DNA of 64,000 nucleotides from Rehmannia glutinosa (Eukaryota > Streptophyta > Magnoliopsida > Lamiales > Orobanchaceae), in the NCBI GenBank assembly GCA_016081115.2, contig JABTTQ020002201.1, positions 30 through 64,029 of the forward strand, given 5' to 3'. Below are positions 11,601 to 24,626 of this stretch, in pieces. The notes beneath the pieces were generated by a model. That model was given only the letters and a program-made list of their open reading frames with translations, was not told the DNA's origin and ran no database searches. The position numbers were made by a program, and so were the translations under genes. The number at the start of each line of letters is the position of its first letter. The stretch's first letter is position 1.

Positions 11601-12471
11601 AAAATATCTTGGCGGTTACTGATAAAACTTAGAAATCAATTCAATATATAAAAATAAATAAAATAGAAGAGGGTCGTAGGAGATTATTATGAAAGCAAAT
11701 ACATAGATAGCGACTTTCAATTGGAATTGTGGTGGGTTTTGTAAAAAAAAAGAGTTGAGGTGGGTCTAGGGGACGAGGGGGTAGGCTTTTATACATGGCT
11801 CATCCACTAATTGACAATTTAACATTCATATCAATAATGTTATATATGTACTTGCAATACGTAGTTATCTTGTGCAATATGTTAAATAATTTGATTTATA
11901 GGATATGTATTATTGTTTCAAAGGAATTGTTAATAAAGTGGAAAACAAATCGTACATCTTCATGATATGATTGTTTTAAAAAATTGCATCGAGTTTTCAA
12001 AAATAAAGAAAATGTCACTTGCAATAAGGTAATGAGGAAGATGTTGAAACAATACCAATGTATTAATCATATATCATGTACTTAAATATTGTATTCACCC
12101 ATCACATACTAATCATTATTTCATGAATTTTAAATATGAAATATTGATGAATTTCGTACAATATACTTTCATTATTATTTTTTAGGAGGTAGCGACTATA
12201 TATATCGGATGCCAAATAAGTGAATATTTAACATTGATTGAACATAGAGGAGTATCATGTTATAGGTGACTTATTTTTCTCAATATTTTTAACTTTTCCT
12301 TTGTCGTTGATGTATAGTTTGCATAGTTGATGAAAATGGATCATGGCTCAGCCATTTATATGACATAAAAGTGTGATTTTTCTTTTAATTTGAACTAATT
12401 TATTGACCATTTTTAATTATAATCGATTAGTTTTTCTCATCTTCATTTCAAATTATATATAAATATTTAAT
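8684..12471. other. AT-rich intergenic region, no gene seen
   Basis: About 3.8 kb of very AT-rich sequence with no open frame over 60 codons on either strand and no recognisable protein motif. It contains many short A or T runs. I see no terminal repeats that would define an element. Confidence 0.6.
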
Positions 12472-13970
12472 TCAACCAGGGAGAACATGATGAGTCAAAA
12501 TATTATTGGGAGCTAAGCTTCTAAACAGTAAAAAGAATTTCAATTTCTCATCGCTCTTAGCAACAATACACAGGTGGCGACCCTGAACCTTCAGACGGTG
12601 AAGACAAAGAAGGTCATCCTGAGTATTATTCATGCAACCCTTGTCTAGATGAGCGAACTCTAAAATCAATGTCTGCAACTGAACAAGAGCCGCCTCCATA
12701 GTCCACTCTTGTCATTGAAAATCACATCGTTCTAAATGTGCCAAATAAGCCAGATGCAGGATATGATCGCCACCCTCATAAAAACGCAATCTGATCATTG
12801 AAGTGAAATACCATAACGTGAACCAAGAATTCATTAAAGCTAAAGCCTTTGTGCAAAAACCATAGCAAATGATTCAACAATCCAATCCCAAAGAGCCCTG
12901 CAAAATCACAAGAAATAAAAATATGATCAATCGAACCAATGAGCATAACAAAGTCCAAGCGGTAGGCCCCATAAATTCACGATGGGGAAGAATGTCCATG
13001 ACACCAGGCATCCGAAAATGGATCTCCAAACAACGGGAGGGCAATTGACTACGACTAGGAACGGTGGTTTGGGCACAGAAATTACGAGTCACCGCATGTA
13101 TATTAAAATCCTCCGATGTGATACGGTTAGTATCCCCATTATCCAAGGTAGAAAAAGAATTATCGAGCAATGCCAAGTGAAACGGAAAGGATGGCACAAG
13201 AAGGCGAGCCAGGTCGCGCAGCAAGGCCATATCGGCCCGTTGAGTTATCCACGACCTTGCCCTTATTCGTGGAGAAATGAATCGGACGATAAACCTTACG
13301 AACCTGGGACCATCCACGCCGAGATTGGACTTGTTTGTGGTTTCTTTAAATTATTATTGTTTCCCAAACGTCGGCATTCGCGGAAGAATGCCCCCGTAGT
13401 GCCACAAAGTGCCGCGAGAATCGCCGGAAGTTTCTTATAGCTAATAGAGACAAAAGAGTAATGACCCATTCTTTTCGACCATAATGTGTTTCGAGGAAGT
13501 TTAGCAAGATCCACATCCACCAAAACTCGACAAAATACCCAAGAGACCCATCCAAAGATCTCGTCATCCACCGAATCGGGCCAATGGCTCTAGCGAGTTC
13601 CATAATGTAACTATGGTCCCAATATTCAACCCAGACGCTAGCAATTAGCGTATTGTGTGTTGTAGGGATTGAAATTGGCACCCACGAGGATTAATAAATG
13701 GAGCGAGATTAATAGACCAAGGCGGTCAGACCGAGCTCTGAACGATCATGAGCATTGAGAAATTTAACATGAAATAACCTTTTCCCAATGGGATTAATTT
13801 CCAATCGTTTTTAACCCCATATTTGTAAAAGCTATTTATGTAGAGCATAATGGGACATGGTTTATTGCCCTTTCCGAGATTAACACGACCAATTAAAGCA
13901 TATTTAAATTGAAAAAGCCGCTTTTGTTAAACATTTTCATCCATAACCACATAATAGTATTCACCTTTTC
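12472..13970 (-). pseudogene. LINE retrotransposon relic, ORF1 joined to zf-RVT region
   Basis: Read on the minus strand. From 13970 to about 13560 are pieces typical of plant LINE ORF1 (DUF4283): 'IGRVNLGKGNKPCPI', 'LGKGYFMLNFS', and 'VDVDLAKLP' followed by 'SFVSISYKKLPA' and a degraded C-G-T-T-G zinc knuckle. About 13330-13240 gives 'VRKVYRPI', the usual ORF1 tail. From about 13000 to 12472 the sequence switches to the zf-RVT/linker region of ORF2: 'LWRVAIISCIWLIWHI'-like sequence and 'GCMNNTQDDLLCLHRLKVQG'. Endonuclease and reverse transcriptase, about 4 kb in a complete element, are not there. Multiple frameshifts are present. Confidence 0.75.
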
Positions 13971-14099
13971 TTAATAGGTTGGGATAGGGTTAGTTTTACG
14001 AGAAACAACTTAGCAAAGATATAGGTTACCTGGAACCTAATATGAAGACCAATGTCAAAATGATTGCATTAAACCATGTTTGCAAAATCCGGGAATGTT

Positions 14100-14665
14100 G
14101 GAGATTTAATGATATAAAATTGTACTATAAGATGATGTGTATAAAGGTTTGTATTAATGGTGTAATAATACACGAGATGATTAATATAAGGAGTAAGTGT
14201 ACAAGAGTTGGGAGATAATTCTACACCAAAATCTCATTATGGCCAGCCCCTTATAGTGGGGTAATTATGGTATTCCCATTTTTTGTCCCAAAATTGATGA
14301 TAATAGATGAATAATATCAATCTCCAAAATAAATAGTGATTTCATGATCATATAAAGTCTACATGATCATATGCTAAATCAAATTCTTAATTCTATAAAG
14401 TATAAGTCTCTAAAATAAATAGTCTCTTAAAATTTAAGGTGACTAATAAATACACAAATAATAATAATGATCAATCACGTGATCATTAATGTGAAATAAA
14501 TTAATAAATGATTATGATCACAAGTAATAAATAAAAATTAAATTAAATGCGAAATGTATTTATTATTAATATTTACCCGTCAAAGTAATGGCGGTAAGAT
14601 AGTCAAAATAGTACATAGGCGATAAGTGAATAAATACATGCTCGAATAAAAATCCAGGGTACGAT
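14100..14665 (-). repeat. LTR-end fragment of the same family as the adjacent chromovirus
   Basis: It matches 18270-18840 and 28150-28690, the outer part of the neighbouring LTRs, through marks such as 'gatgataatagatgaataat', 'aataaatagtctcttaaaat' and 'gatcacaagtaataaataaa'. It ends at 'aaaaatccagg', losing the last ten or so LTR bases. It is an independent, older insertion or a truncated solo LTR, since the full LTR starts 200 bases to the right. Confidence 0.8.
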
Positions 14666-14865
14666 TAGCGGTGAAAATAAAAACTAAATTTAAATATATC
14701 TTAAAATTTAGGGATAGTTACATAAATACCCACGAGGTTTGGACTCATTGCAAAAACCAGAGGTGTTAAAATTACAAACAACAAAAAAAAAACTCAAGTT
14801 TGATTTTGTCTTAAATTTAAGGGTATAAGCGTAACATTTTTATAAAGATCAAGTGGGTTTTTGGT
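14666..14865. other. Short spacer between two related LTR sequences
   Basis: About 200 bases with no gene. It contains 'gttacataaatacccacgag' and A-rich runs of a decayed repeat. Similar wording ('aagggtttttgtaattttc') occurs at 28745-28830, on the other side of the chromovirus, so the element may have inserted into an older dispersed repeat. Confidence 0.4.
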
Positions 14866-17800
14866 ACATCACCACAACTGACATATGACGATCAATCACT
14901 TAAATAGAAATAATTCAATGATGCAAGCCAATGATACAAAACTCCAAGTGGAATATGTCTAATTGAATAAAATACACACAAAATGGATTACATCTCAAGG
15001 TCCGACAATATCCGAATACAATCCATCAAAATATCCGAATTTAAACTTTACATCCAAACTAAAAGCAGAATGAAGGAGTTCAATAATAAAAAAGCAAAGA
15101 AAATGTCGCCGACATCAATGATTATAGGAACCGGTATAAGGAGCAAGAGGTTGATCCCAGTGGTAGGTTCGACATCTTCAACGTGCTCCTCATCCGAAGG
15201 TTAGAAAATGCGAGGGGATGAGACGGAAATCTCGGTGGATGGGGTGATCGTGTGAGAGTGTGGCGTGTATATAGTTAATGCGAGAAAGCGATTTGTATGA
15301 AACGCGAGGTATGATGCATGTTTTCACACATAGTCACAAGCGTCGTGATAAATGTATATTAAATAATATACTTATACTGAGTTTAAGAAATAGTTAGTAG
15401 TCACACAAGTACTATGATTGACGAAGACATGGGATTAACGTCTTGAATGTAATGCCAATCTGTGCAAGCGAGTAAAGGTTATACAGTTTTGTAACGCCAA
15501 CCAATTGAAAACAAGTAGCGATTGCATACGAATTTGTAGTGCCAACCAATCGGGTCCAATTAACTCCAAAATCGTGTGGATGGGATAAGCGATTCCCGTT
15601 CTTTCTTGTAACTCCCGTTCAAGATGGTCCAAGACCCGTCACCTGTCGCTCCAGGCAAAGACAAAATCCACATGGAGCTTGCAAGGCTCCGGATTCGTCA
15701 CAATCATGATTATACCTCAAGTACTACGACCCCGCTTCCTTGGACAAACTCCGTCCCTCGATTTGCGGGATTAGGGCGATGGGGCCGAAGAGTGGAATAG
15801 CGGCCGAGCTGCCCGGTTCCATCCCGAGCGTATCCATTCCGTACCGCGAGCTCGATACACAAAGTTGACTCGACGGGGAAAGTAAGTACCGTTGGGTAGT
15901 CAACCATGCGATCAGTATTATTGATTGATATTTTGGAAAGTTTCGAAAAATCGCGAGTGGCAATTATGGCGTTGGTGGAGTTATTTGTATGAAGATAGAT
16001 AGGTAATCTTTGATATCTTGAAAGATTAGGTGGAACATAAGTCAGTTATAGATTTGAAATCGCAAGACGGGGTGCCGCGCGATCGTGTATTATTCGGTCA
16101 AAGAAGATCCGATAAGACAAGGGATTTTTGAGAAAATAAAATATTTTTAATTCATTATTAAAGTCAGAGAGTCCAGGGCTGTTTCTTTAAAAAGAAAAAT
16201 ATTTTGAGTTAGGTCCTTGTTAAAAAGAAAATTTACAATTAGCCCCGTTTTGTAAAAATCACTACTTTTGGGGGTTAAAGTTAAATAAATAAATGTCCCG
16301 ACCTTGAAAATTATGAGGTCAGTTCCTAAATTCTCTAAATTGTTCATAGATTCAGGTTTTTAAAGTTTGGAGGTCGAGTTTTTATAAATCTCACATTGGC
16401 CCCAAATTTGTTAAAATTGTCATTTCGGGCTCTAAGTTTAAAATAATTGGAACTCACAAACCGGAAGGGATTTTAATGTGATTCCAGTTGTAAAATATCA
16501 CTAAGGCCAGTGGGATATTGGGACAAAAGCAGTTTTAAAAGAAGCAAGTATAGGTCCCTTAACTTTTAAAAATCTCATTTTGTCCCATTTTGAAATAATT
16601 GCCCCAAGGCTTTTAGGGGTCCAATTATTTATGAAATTTGAACCTTGGGTCCAAGATATAATTATGTTATAGTTAAATTAGTATTTCCAGGTTCATGGAC
16701 TGCATAAGTCCTGGAAATTATATTTTTAGTCTTCAAGTTTAATTTTTTCAATTTGGTCCCTCAATTTTTATAAAATTACTTTCCAAGCTCTAAACACTTT
16801 GATTTTTGGAATACACTTAAAATATGTTATTTCCAGTCCTTTAAGAGTTAAAATTTCAAATTTTAAATTAGGGTCTAAAATGCAGTTCGAAAATTGCAAA
16901 ATAGCTCTTAAACTTCTAAAATTTTACAATCTAGTCCTTGGGCTTTTAAGGGTTGATTTTATTTATCTAAAAACTCTTAAAAATTTATTAAAATGTCAAA
17001 ACATAATTTTGAACCTGAGTTCAGTCCCAAAAAATCGAAAATTACAGAGGGTCCCTTAAGTTTTATAAATTAAGTCCACCAACTTTCTATTTTTGCATTT
17101 TAAGTCCAAAGTTGAAATTTATAAACTTGTCCAGGTTATAAATCATTCAAAACATAGATTTCAAAGTCATACACAAACATATCCTTCTCATACAATCATC
17201 AAGCATAACAATAAAGTGTACATGTGCCACTATTTTTCGATAAATCGCATTTTTGAGCAACACTTGAGAATTTTTCCAACTTGATACAAGAAAATAGCAT
17301 GAAATACATAATATATATCTCAAGTATCAAAATCAAAATACTACATGCATTTTTAAGTAAAACACCTAGAAGTTGAAAGGATTTTTTTACCCACCTTAAA
17401 GATTGATTTGTTGGTGAAAAATGGAATAAATCACTCTTGATGAAGAAGTGACTTAGGTCAGCCCCTAAGTCAAGGAATATCAAAAAAATATAGGAGTTAG
17501 AAAAATGAGGTTAAAAATTTAAGGAGAAGAAGAAGATGGTGAGAAAATTGGAATCTACACTTACCTTGTGTAGTGAGTAAAGTGTGACTAATAATGGCTT
17601 CAAAATATAAGATTTTGGTCACTCTTAATAACAACCTTCAAGGTGAGCCCCTAAAACTCCAAAAATGAAAATGGAGTGTCAAAATTTGGAAAATAGAAAG
17701 AGAAAAAGAAAATGTACTTTAAAAATTCCATTTCTTACCTTATAGTCCAACTTCTTCACAATTTCTCTTTCAAGATGACCTCAAGTCTTTTAATATCTTC

Positions 17801-18845
17801 AAATGGTCTTCTAAGTATACCTCAAAATCAAAAATCAAACTTAAATTAGAGGTGAAAGTGATGAGTTAGGTGATATCAAAAATGGATTGAAAAAAAATTT
17901 TTCTTACCTTAGTATAGTGATGGTTCGAATTTTTGAAGGAATAGGAAGATGAATTCTTGAAATTTTGATTAAGTGTTTAAGAAGAAGAAGAAGAAATATG
18001 TAGAGAGAGGTAGGAGGATTTTTTTGAGAGAGGTAAGAAGATTCATGGCTTGAAGTGATTTTTGTGAAGAGGTATGAAATGAAATTTTGCCCATTTCTTA
18101 CCTAAGTGGCCGTCCACTTTGGGGGGAGGAGGCAAAACATTTTGTCTTGTTTGGTTAGATGATAAGTTAGGGTAATAATTGGAGGAAATTATGGAGTAAG
18201 TAATACCTATGCTACTATGTTAGGGACATTTGGTCAAAAGTCATGTTTTAGGGGAATTTAAATTTGTGTCTTTTGACCAATTGGGTGGTTGAATTTGTAG
18301 GATAATTCTAAGATGTGGAGTTGAATTAATGGTATAGTAATACACAAACATGAATACATAAGGTGTATGTGTACAAAGAGTTGGAAGATATTTCTACCCT
18401 TACTAAAAATTCCCCATCATAGCCCATCCCCCTTAAGGGTATTTGTGGTAATTCTATATTTTTTTGTCCCAAACTTGATGATAATAGATGAATAATATCA
18501 ATCTCCAAAATAATTAGTGATTTCCTTGATCACTTATAAGTCTCATGATCACTTATTCTAAATCAATTCTTAATTCTATAAGGTATAAATCTAAAATAAA
18601 TAGTCTCTTAAAATTAAGGTGACTAATAGATACACAAATAATAATAATGATGATCGATCTAGTGATCGTGTCACGAAATAAATTAATAAATAATTATGAT
18701 CACAAGTAATAAATAAAAAGAAATTAAATGCAATTATATTTATCATTAATATTTACAGTCAAACGGACGCGTAAAATAGTCAAATTAATACAAGGGATCG
18801 ATATGTGAAACAAGTATATGTTCGAATAAAAATCGAGGCTTCACA
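14866..18845 (-). repeat. 3' LTR of the first chromovirus
   Basis: About 3.98 kb, collinear with 24645-28694 throughout. In element orientation it starts TGTGAAGCC directly after the polypurine tract. Differences from the other LTR are mostly substitutions in AT-rich parts and dense small indels in CG-containing parts such as 15420-15900. The inner-to-outer end near 14866 is uncertain by about 10 bases. Confidence 0.85.
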
Positions 18846-18862
18846 TTCTCCCTCCTTAAAAG
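18846..18862 (-). other. Polypurine tract of the first chromovirus
   Basis: On the minus strand CTTTTAAGGAGGGAGAA precedes the LTR start TGTGAAGCC with no gap. It has the AAGGAGGGAGAA form common in chromoviruses. Confidence 0.75.
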
Positions 18863-20300
18863 AATTTGGTCCCAGTATTCTCTTGAGAATAGCTCGGATA
18901 TTGATTCCTCATGTTTTTTTCCATCTCTCCCATGTTGTGTCTTAAATGCCGGTTGTGGTTTCGCCATACAACTTTAACCATCGGAATCTCTCTATTACGC
19001 GGCGTGCTCTATTTGGTCAATGATCCGGATTGGTTCGCCGGTGTAAGATAAATTTTCCATCGAGGAGGAGGAGCATCACGGTGATAATATGCTCGGGATC
19101 CGGTTGATACTTTTTCAATCTCGTCACGTGGAATACATTGTGCATTCCGCATCTTGTCTTAGGTAACTTTCGAATCGTAGGCCAACTTCCGATCCTCCGC
19201 AAAATCTTGTAAGGTCAATATATCTTGACTTACTTGCCTCCTTCTTTGGATTGATCAATCCTTTCCGTGGCGAAGTCGAGAAATACTTCGTCTCCGGCTT
19301 CAAATTCCAAGTCCTTTCTCCTCTTGTCCGTAACTCTTTTAGCGGCTACGAGTCGATTTGTTCCTTGATCAACTTGACCTTCTCCATGGCCTCTGAACTA
19401 AGTCACCTTTGTGTCGATGGTGACTTTCGTTTCTCTTTTGAGGTCCATTAGTCATCAATCTCCAGTGTAGTGGGATCTACACTTCCGCCCCTGAGCTTCG
19501 TAGGGTGCCATCCCAATGTGTGGCACGATAGAACTATTATTATTATAGGCGAACTCGGCCAATGGTAAGTGTGAATCCCAACTTCCTTGGAAGTCTAACG
19601 TGCATGCTCGCGGCATGTCTTCCGAGTTTGAATCGTTCGCTTGGCCCGGCCATCGGTTTGTGGATGTCTTCTACATCTTTGAAACTTAGCGAGTACCCAA
19701 TTCCTCGTATAAACATTTCCGAATGCGGGGAGACAAACCTGGTCTCTGCGACACTATGTCGGCGGCACTCCATCTCTGAGTTGAATGATCTCTTGGATAT
19801 AAATCTGCGCAAGTTTACGCAAGCTATCAGGTTTCTTCATGGGTAAGTGTCACCCGATTTGAAGTAGTGGTCTCGATTTACCCATATAAGCGTCATCGCA
19901 CAAATGCAGTCTTAGTAGATCTATCACGAAATCCATCGTTATGTGTTCCCATTTCCCTACGGAATTCTCGCGGTTGTAATAAACGGATAGTCGTTGGTGT
20001 GCCGCTTTTTATTCATTGACAAGTCAAACATCTACTTAAGCGAACTCTGCTCGCAGTTACATTCATGTTTACCCACCCGATAATGCCGTTTCAAGTCTTT
20101 ATACATCTTGTTTCCTCCAGGGGGTGTATAGTGTATTTGAGCGGTGTATTACGGAAAGTGCCGCCGTCTTAGTACCGAGATTTCGATTTTGGAATGCGAT
20201 GATTCATCTTCATATATTGAAATTGAGTCTCTCTCCTTTAAGTATCTTCTCTTTGTTTTTTGAAGTTGTACATCATCCCCTGTCTTTGCTTTGATCTTTC
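18863..20300 (-). pseudogene. Chromovirus integrase with chromodomain-like tail, decayed
   Basis: Minus-strand landmarks in order: an S-E-R-T-I-Q-T-L-E-like segment and 'WDSHLPLAEFAY'-like segment near 19640-19540 (end of the catalytic core), 'EAMEKVKLIKEQIDS' near 19395-19350, and 'HNVFHVTRLKKYQPDPEHII' near 19140-19080. A chromodomain-like W-R-N-H region with 'SELFSREYWDQILLRRE' follows next to the polypurine tract. The protein would insert element DNA, and the tail is thought to guide insertion to heterochromatin. All parts are in different frames. Confidence 0.75.
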
Positions 20301-21650
20301 CGTTATGGAGTAAAGGGTTTAACCAATATGTTAGCACATGAAATGTGAGTATTGGTTCTCGTCAGTTCAAGTGCTCAACTCTTAATGATTTCCACTCTCC
20401 GAATCATTGAAGTGCAGCTAAGCTAAGCCTTCTACTTGCTCAAGGTGTCGGCTACTACGTTAGATTTCCGGGATGGTATTGAATATCAAAGTGATAGTCT
20501 TCTATTAACTCCATCGATCTCCGTTGCCTCAAATTGAGATCCACGAGAGAATAGATCACTGAAGCTCTTATGATACGTATGTAAAGTGAATGTTGCTCCG
20601 TAGAGATAGTGCCTCCATTTTCTTTTTGCCGAACACTATTGCTTCAATTCCAAGTCATCGTTGGGTAATTGGCTTCATACGGCGAGTTTCCGTGATGCAT
20701 AAGCAATGACCTTTCCTTAACTTGCATAGTCTGCGCTCCTATCTTCCTTTGATGCAGTGCATTTGTAGGCGACAAAGTTTTATTCCCTTTGGAAGGGCTA
20801 AGGCGGAATTTGTAGTAAGTCGTTTCTTGACTCTTGGAAACTAGCCTCACACTTGTCATTCACTCAAACTTGACTTTATGCAGGTTGGTCGAAGTCGGTG
20901 GTTCGAGCTATCTTGGAGAAATCCTGGATGAATCTTGATAATATCGGCTAGTCTAGAAAACTTCGATCTCCGTTACAAGCGGGTTGTTTCCATCCAGCCA
21001 CTTTGTCTGCACTTTTGAAGGATCTACGGTGATCCGGTCTGGGATACTATGTGTCAAAGAATGCGACTTCACTAAGCCAAATTAACTAGCTGAATTTGGC
21101 GTACAATATTCTTTCGTAGTGTCTCCAAAACAATTTTAGGATAGCGTTCATGCTCCTCTCTAGACTTAGAGTATCACGAGTATGTCATCAATGAATATCA
21201 CTCTGAATTGATCAAATAAGGTTGAAAGACTTCGTGCATCAGATCCATGCGGCTGATGCGTTTAGCCGATCGGCATCACTACAAACTCGTAGTGTCCGTA
21301 TAAAGTGCGAAATGCCATTTTGAAGCGTCTTAACTTCCACGGATCTTTGGTGATAATATCCTTGATGTAAATCAAACTTCAGTACACCGTCTCTCCTTGA
21401 AGTTGATCAAACAGTTCGTCTATCCTCGGGGAGGATATTTGTTCTTGATAGTCTGTTTATTAAGTCGCGATAGTCTATCGCGTCTTAATGTGCCATCTTT
21501 CTTCTTGACAAATAGTACCGGTGCTCCCCAGGAGGCGTACTTGAAGTGGATAAATCTCACATCCATAAACCACGTAATTGTGTCTTCAACTCTTGTAACT
21601 CCGCGGGAGCCATTCTATACGGCGTTAAAGCGATCGGGGTGGTTCTGGTA
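20301..21650 (-). pseudogene. Chromovirus reverse transcriptase and RNase H, decayed
   Basis: On the minus strand the RT core is recognisable by the S-T-S-P-W-G-A-P-V-L-F-V-K-K-K-D-G-T segment near 21570-21500, 'KNKYPLPRIDELFDQLQG' near 21440-21385, and the catalytic F-I-D-D at 21184-21195 followed by 'SREEHE'. RNase H should lie between 21050 and 20300 but is too shifted to outline. Several one-base losses, for example around 21470, break the frame. Confidence 0.75.
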
Positions 21651-22099
21651 ATACCTCGATGGTGAACTCGACTTCCCTATACGGAGGGACGGTGGTGAAT
21701 TCTTGTGGAAATACATCTGTATATTAAAATTACTATAGGTACTTGATTAATTTGTGTCTCAACCTTAGGTTTGTTAATTACAAGCGCCAAGTACCCTTAT
21801 GTGCCCCTAGTGATCGCCTCTCTCACTTTCATTTTGAAATGATTGAGGCGATCTTAACCCTTTCTTCCCGAGAATTTCTACTTGGAACTTCAAGGTTCAC
21901 ATAGCTTAATGGACTTGCGATGGCGGAGTACATTTGTGCATGGTGTCTGAGACAACAGATTCCTCCCAATATAATGTCGTATTAGGGATAAACCTTAAGA
22001 TCAAATCGGTAGGAAAGTTTATCTCATCAATCTTAACGCATGCATTATAGATAATATATGTTATAAGCTTGCGCCGTAGGAAGGTGGACACTTCTGAAC

Positions 22100-22255
22100 T
22101 GTAGCATATATTTCCATGCATGCATGCGACTTGTGTACAAAATGTAGTGCGATAAATGAATGCATTGATCCAGGTCAAATAGTACTTTAGCGTATTGGCT
22201 AGATACTAGAAGCGTACCTTTCACCGTATGTCCATTGCCTCCAGGAGCCTCATGC
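22100..22255 (-). pseudogene. Chromovirus aspartic protease, active site broken by a one-base loss
   Basis: The minus strand shows the end of a beta strand (A-K-V-L-F-D) leading into the active site at 22168-22178. The D-P-G-S motif is lost because one base is missing after the Asp codon, and M-H-S-F follows only after a frame change. This gag-pol enzyme would process the polyprotein. Confidence 0.6.
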
Positions 22256-22257
22256 GG

Positions 22258-23150
22258 CTAGTGCAAATCTTTCGGCGGGCATCCTTGCGAAATTTCACAG
22301 CGATACCGGCTTTGGTGGCTGCACTTATTTAAATGCGATCCTCGTGCCGGGCAATCCTTGGTAGTCTTGATTCTTGCCACATAGCAAGCATCTCCTGTTT
22401 TGCGCCAACAATCATTGACAAGTATGTCGTTTTTTGGCAATGTACATACTTGACTTTGGTTTTTTCTGTATCGGTCCTTTTCCTTTATCCGTCTTATTAA
22501 TCGTCCTTCAAACTTAGCAAAGTCGCTTAGATGGTTGTCCGACAGTTGTCCTCTTGAGATACTTGTTTGATGACCTACTCTGCTGAACCGCCTTGTCTGA
22601 TTGATCTGACTCGATCACGGAGAGTTGTCTTTTACCAGCGGTTGAAGTAGGTTGTCATTTCAACATTGTTGCTTTTGAAGTTCCAACTGAAAGTCCCCGT
22701 GTGAACTTATATAATTTGTCCTCTCGCACGGATTGTCCCCAAAGCATATTTGGACAAGCGATGAAACTGAGAGACTCATAATGGGCTACGGATATGTTCC
22801 CTTGCCTCAACTTATGAAATTCATCCCGGCGTGCCCCTCTTTCCGCGACCGGGAATGTCTCTTTACGCTCATGGAATTGACCAGGAAATTTTCCCACGTT
22901 CTATCTACTTGATCCTGTTCCCACTTTCTCTCTTCTCTCCACCAATCTCGGCGGCCGATTCTAGTGTAACTTTGCGAGTGTAACTATACATTCCTTGGAA
23001 TATTGGAGAGCATTAAATATATTCTCTTATTTCTCGATCGATTTCTACTGCTTTTATGTCATCCTTGGTTCCCTAAGAAAGTCGGGGTCGAATCGTAAGG
23101 CAGCCGCCCAATGTGCGATCATTCGCCTCTCGAAATGAGTTCAAGGTTGG
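22258..23150 (-). pseudogene. Chromovirus gag capsid and nucleocapsid
   Basis: On the minus strand 'ARRDEFHKLRQGNISVAHYE' (about 22840-22780) and 'REDKLYKFTRGL' (about 22720) are the retrotransposon gag core. At 22258-22440 a cysteine-rich segment with 'CWRKTGDACYVA' and 'KDC' marks the zinc-knuckle region, with spacing disturbed. It would package element RNA. Frames are broken between these blocks. Confidence 0.7.
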
Positions 23151-23399
23151 GCGCGAGGCTCGCTTGTTGTCTCACGAACAACAAGGATTTCTTTGCGACA
23201 GGCATGTGCGGTTAAGTTACTCAAGCTGGCGGAGGAGGTGGTGGCAATTGAGGAGGGTACCCGTTCCTCGGCGCGTCATTATACCTTTAGGGAGCACGGT
23301 GGGGTCTCCGCGTCCCGGTGCCCAACCATTTTGTATATTGAGGTTTAGCTACAATCCATAAATGAATGTTCAATAAATACTAGCATATAACAAGTTATA

Positions 23400-24626
23400 T
23401 CTGTGAGCCAATACACAAGACATAGAATAAGTAGAAAAAATATATTCATTGATGAAAATTTGAATGCACCGAATGAGTTCATACAACGAGAATCTGAGAA
23501 TCGAAGATAATCTAGAGTTAGGATACAACTTGATCAAAGTACAATGGGAAGCAAATACAACAAGGATGGAAATAGCGTCGGCTAAAATCTAACATAGAAG
23601 CTATCTACTCGGTGAGGTCGTCGTCATCATCACTAGCGGCCTCGTCCATAATCTAACCAGATCGGGATGAGGTACGCGCTTAGCATTAGGCCGATCGGCT
23701 CATCAGCCCTTGCTCGATCTGAGTGTGTCATCAATAGGCGGCTACAAGCGCCTCGGGCTCTCCATCCTCCATTGGATCTCGCCCGGGATCCTCTTGAGGA
23801 TCTTGGAGATCCTCACGAGATCCCTCTTGAGATCTTCTTGGATCCTCCTCGGGATCCTCTTCATTGTTCGCTTTAGAGTGGGCCTCTGGTTCCACCTCGG
23901 GTGGTGGCGGTCTAGTGCATTGGCTGCCAAGCGATCTCAGCGGCATCCCGAGACAAGACAATGTGTGAGGTCCTCGATCACCATCATCTGTTTGATGATA
24001 ATCTCTTGGCGTCCGATGGTGTCCTCGACATGTATCGTCCCTTTCCCACTTTGGCTTGGCCTTCAGCGCGTTCATCTTCTTGCGAGTAATTTCCAAGTGT
24101 TCCTGGATCGTGAATTTGATCTTGGAGCTTGCGGATGGTATCTTCGCGATCATAGCAAGGAGGGTAAATTTATTCTTCTCCTCTTGGCTCTTGGTAGGAG
24201 GTGTGTTGGTTCTTGGTTCTGTGGCGCTCCGCGGTCCCGAGGTAGCTCGAAGGTATTCGTGGTGCCGATGGTTCGTGTATGCCGGAAGTAATCACGTTCT
24301 GGCGTGGGCCTCAATAATTCCCACGGATAGGTGGCGTCGGCTCCATCTTCGATCAAGCCAAACTAAGGAGGATTAAGCGAAGTTAAGGAAAGATAAGGAG
24401 AACGAGGGAAAGAATGAATAAGAAAGTCAGTCAAGAGTCAACTAGGTCAAATCAAGTATGATCATGGAATCTTCAAGTATAAATTCTAACTTAGTATAAA
24501 CATCGAATCTGAGTTCTATGCCATTTTTGAAATCGATTTTACACTTAATTGGGTGGTCAAGACTACCCAACACGGTCTAAGGGTCTTATCCTGGGTCAGC
24601 TCGGTTGAAGTTTTCCATCTTACTAG
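23400..24626 (-). pseudogene. Chromovirus leader and acidic gag N-terminal region
   Basis: The minus frame at 23731-24153 gives 140 residues with a helical N-terminal part ('EHLEITRKKMNALKAK') and then a long acidic repeat-like stretch of E-D-P units encoded by near-tandem GATCCTC repeats at 23785-23865. A similar coiled-coil plus acidic reading frame lies at the same place in the second chromovirus (57246-57572), so this is a shared element feature rather than chance. Its role is unknown. Confidence 0.5.

Noticed and set aside
12982..13440. 152-codon open frame on the plus strand
   Set aside because: It is antisense to the LINE ORF1 and zf-RVT sequence that is clearly recognised on the minus strand.
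23710..24291. 193-codon open frame rich in L, I and R on the plus strand
   Set aside because: It overlaps in antisense the acidic gag N-terminal region. The hydrophobic repeats are the complement of GATCCTC-type repeats coding for E-D-P units.
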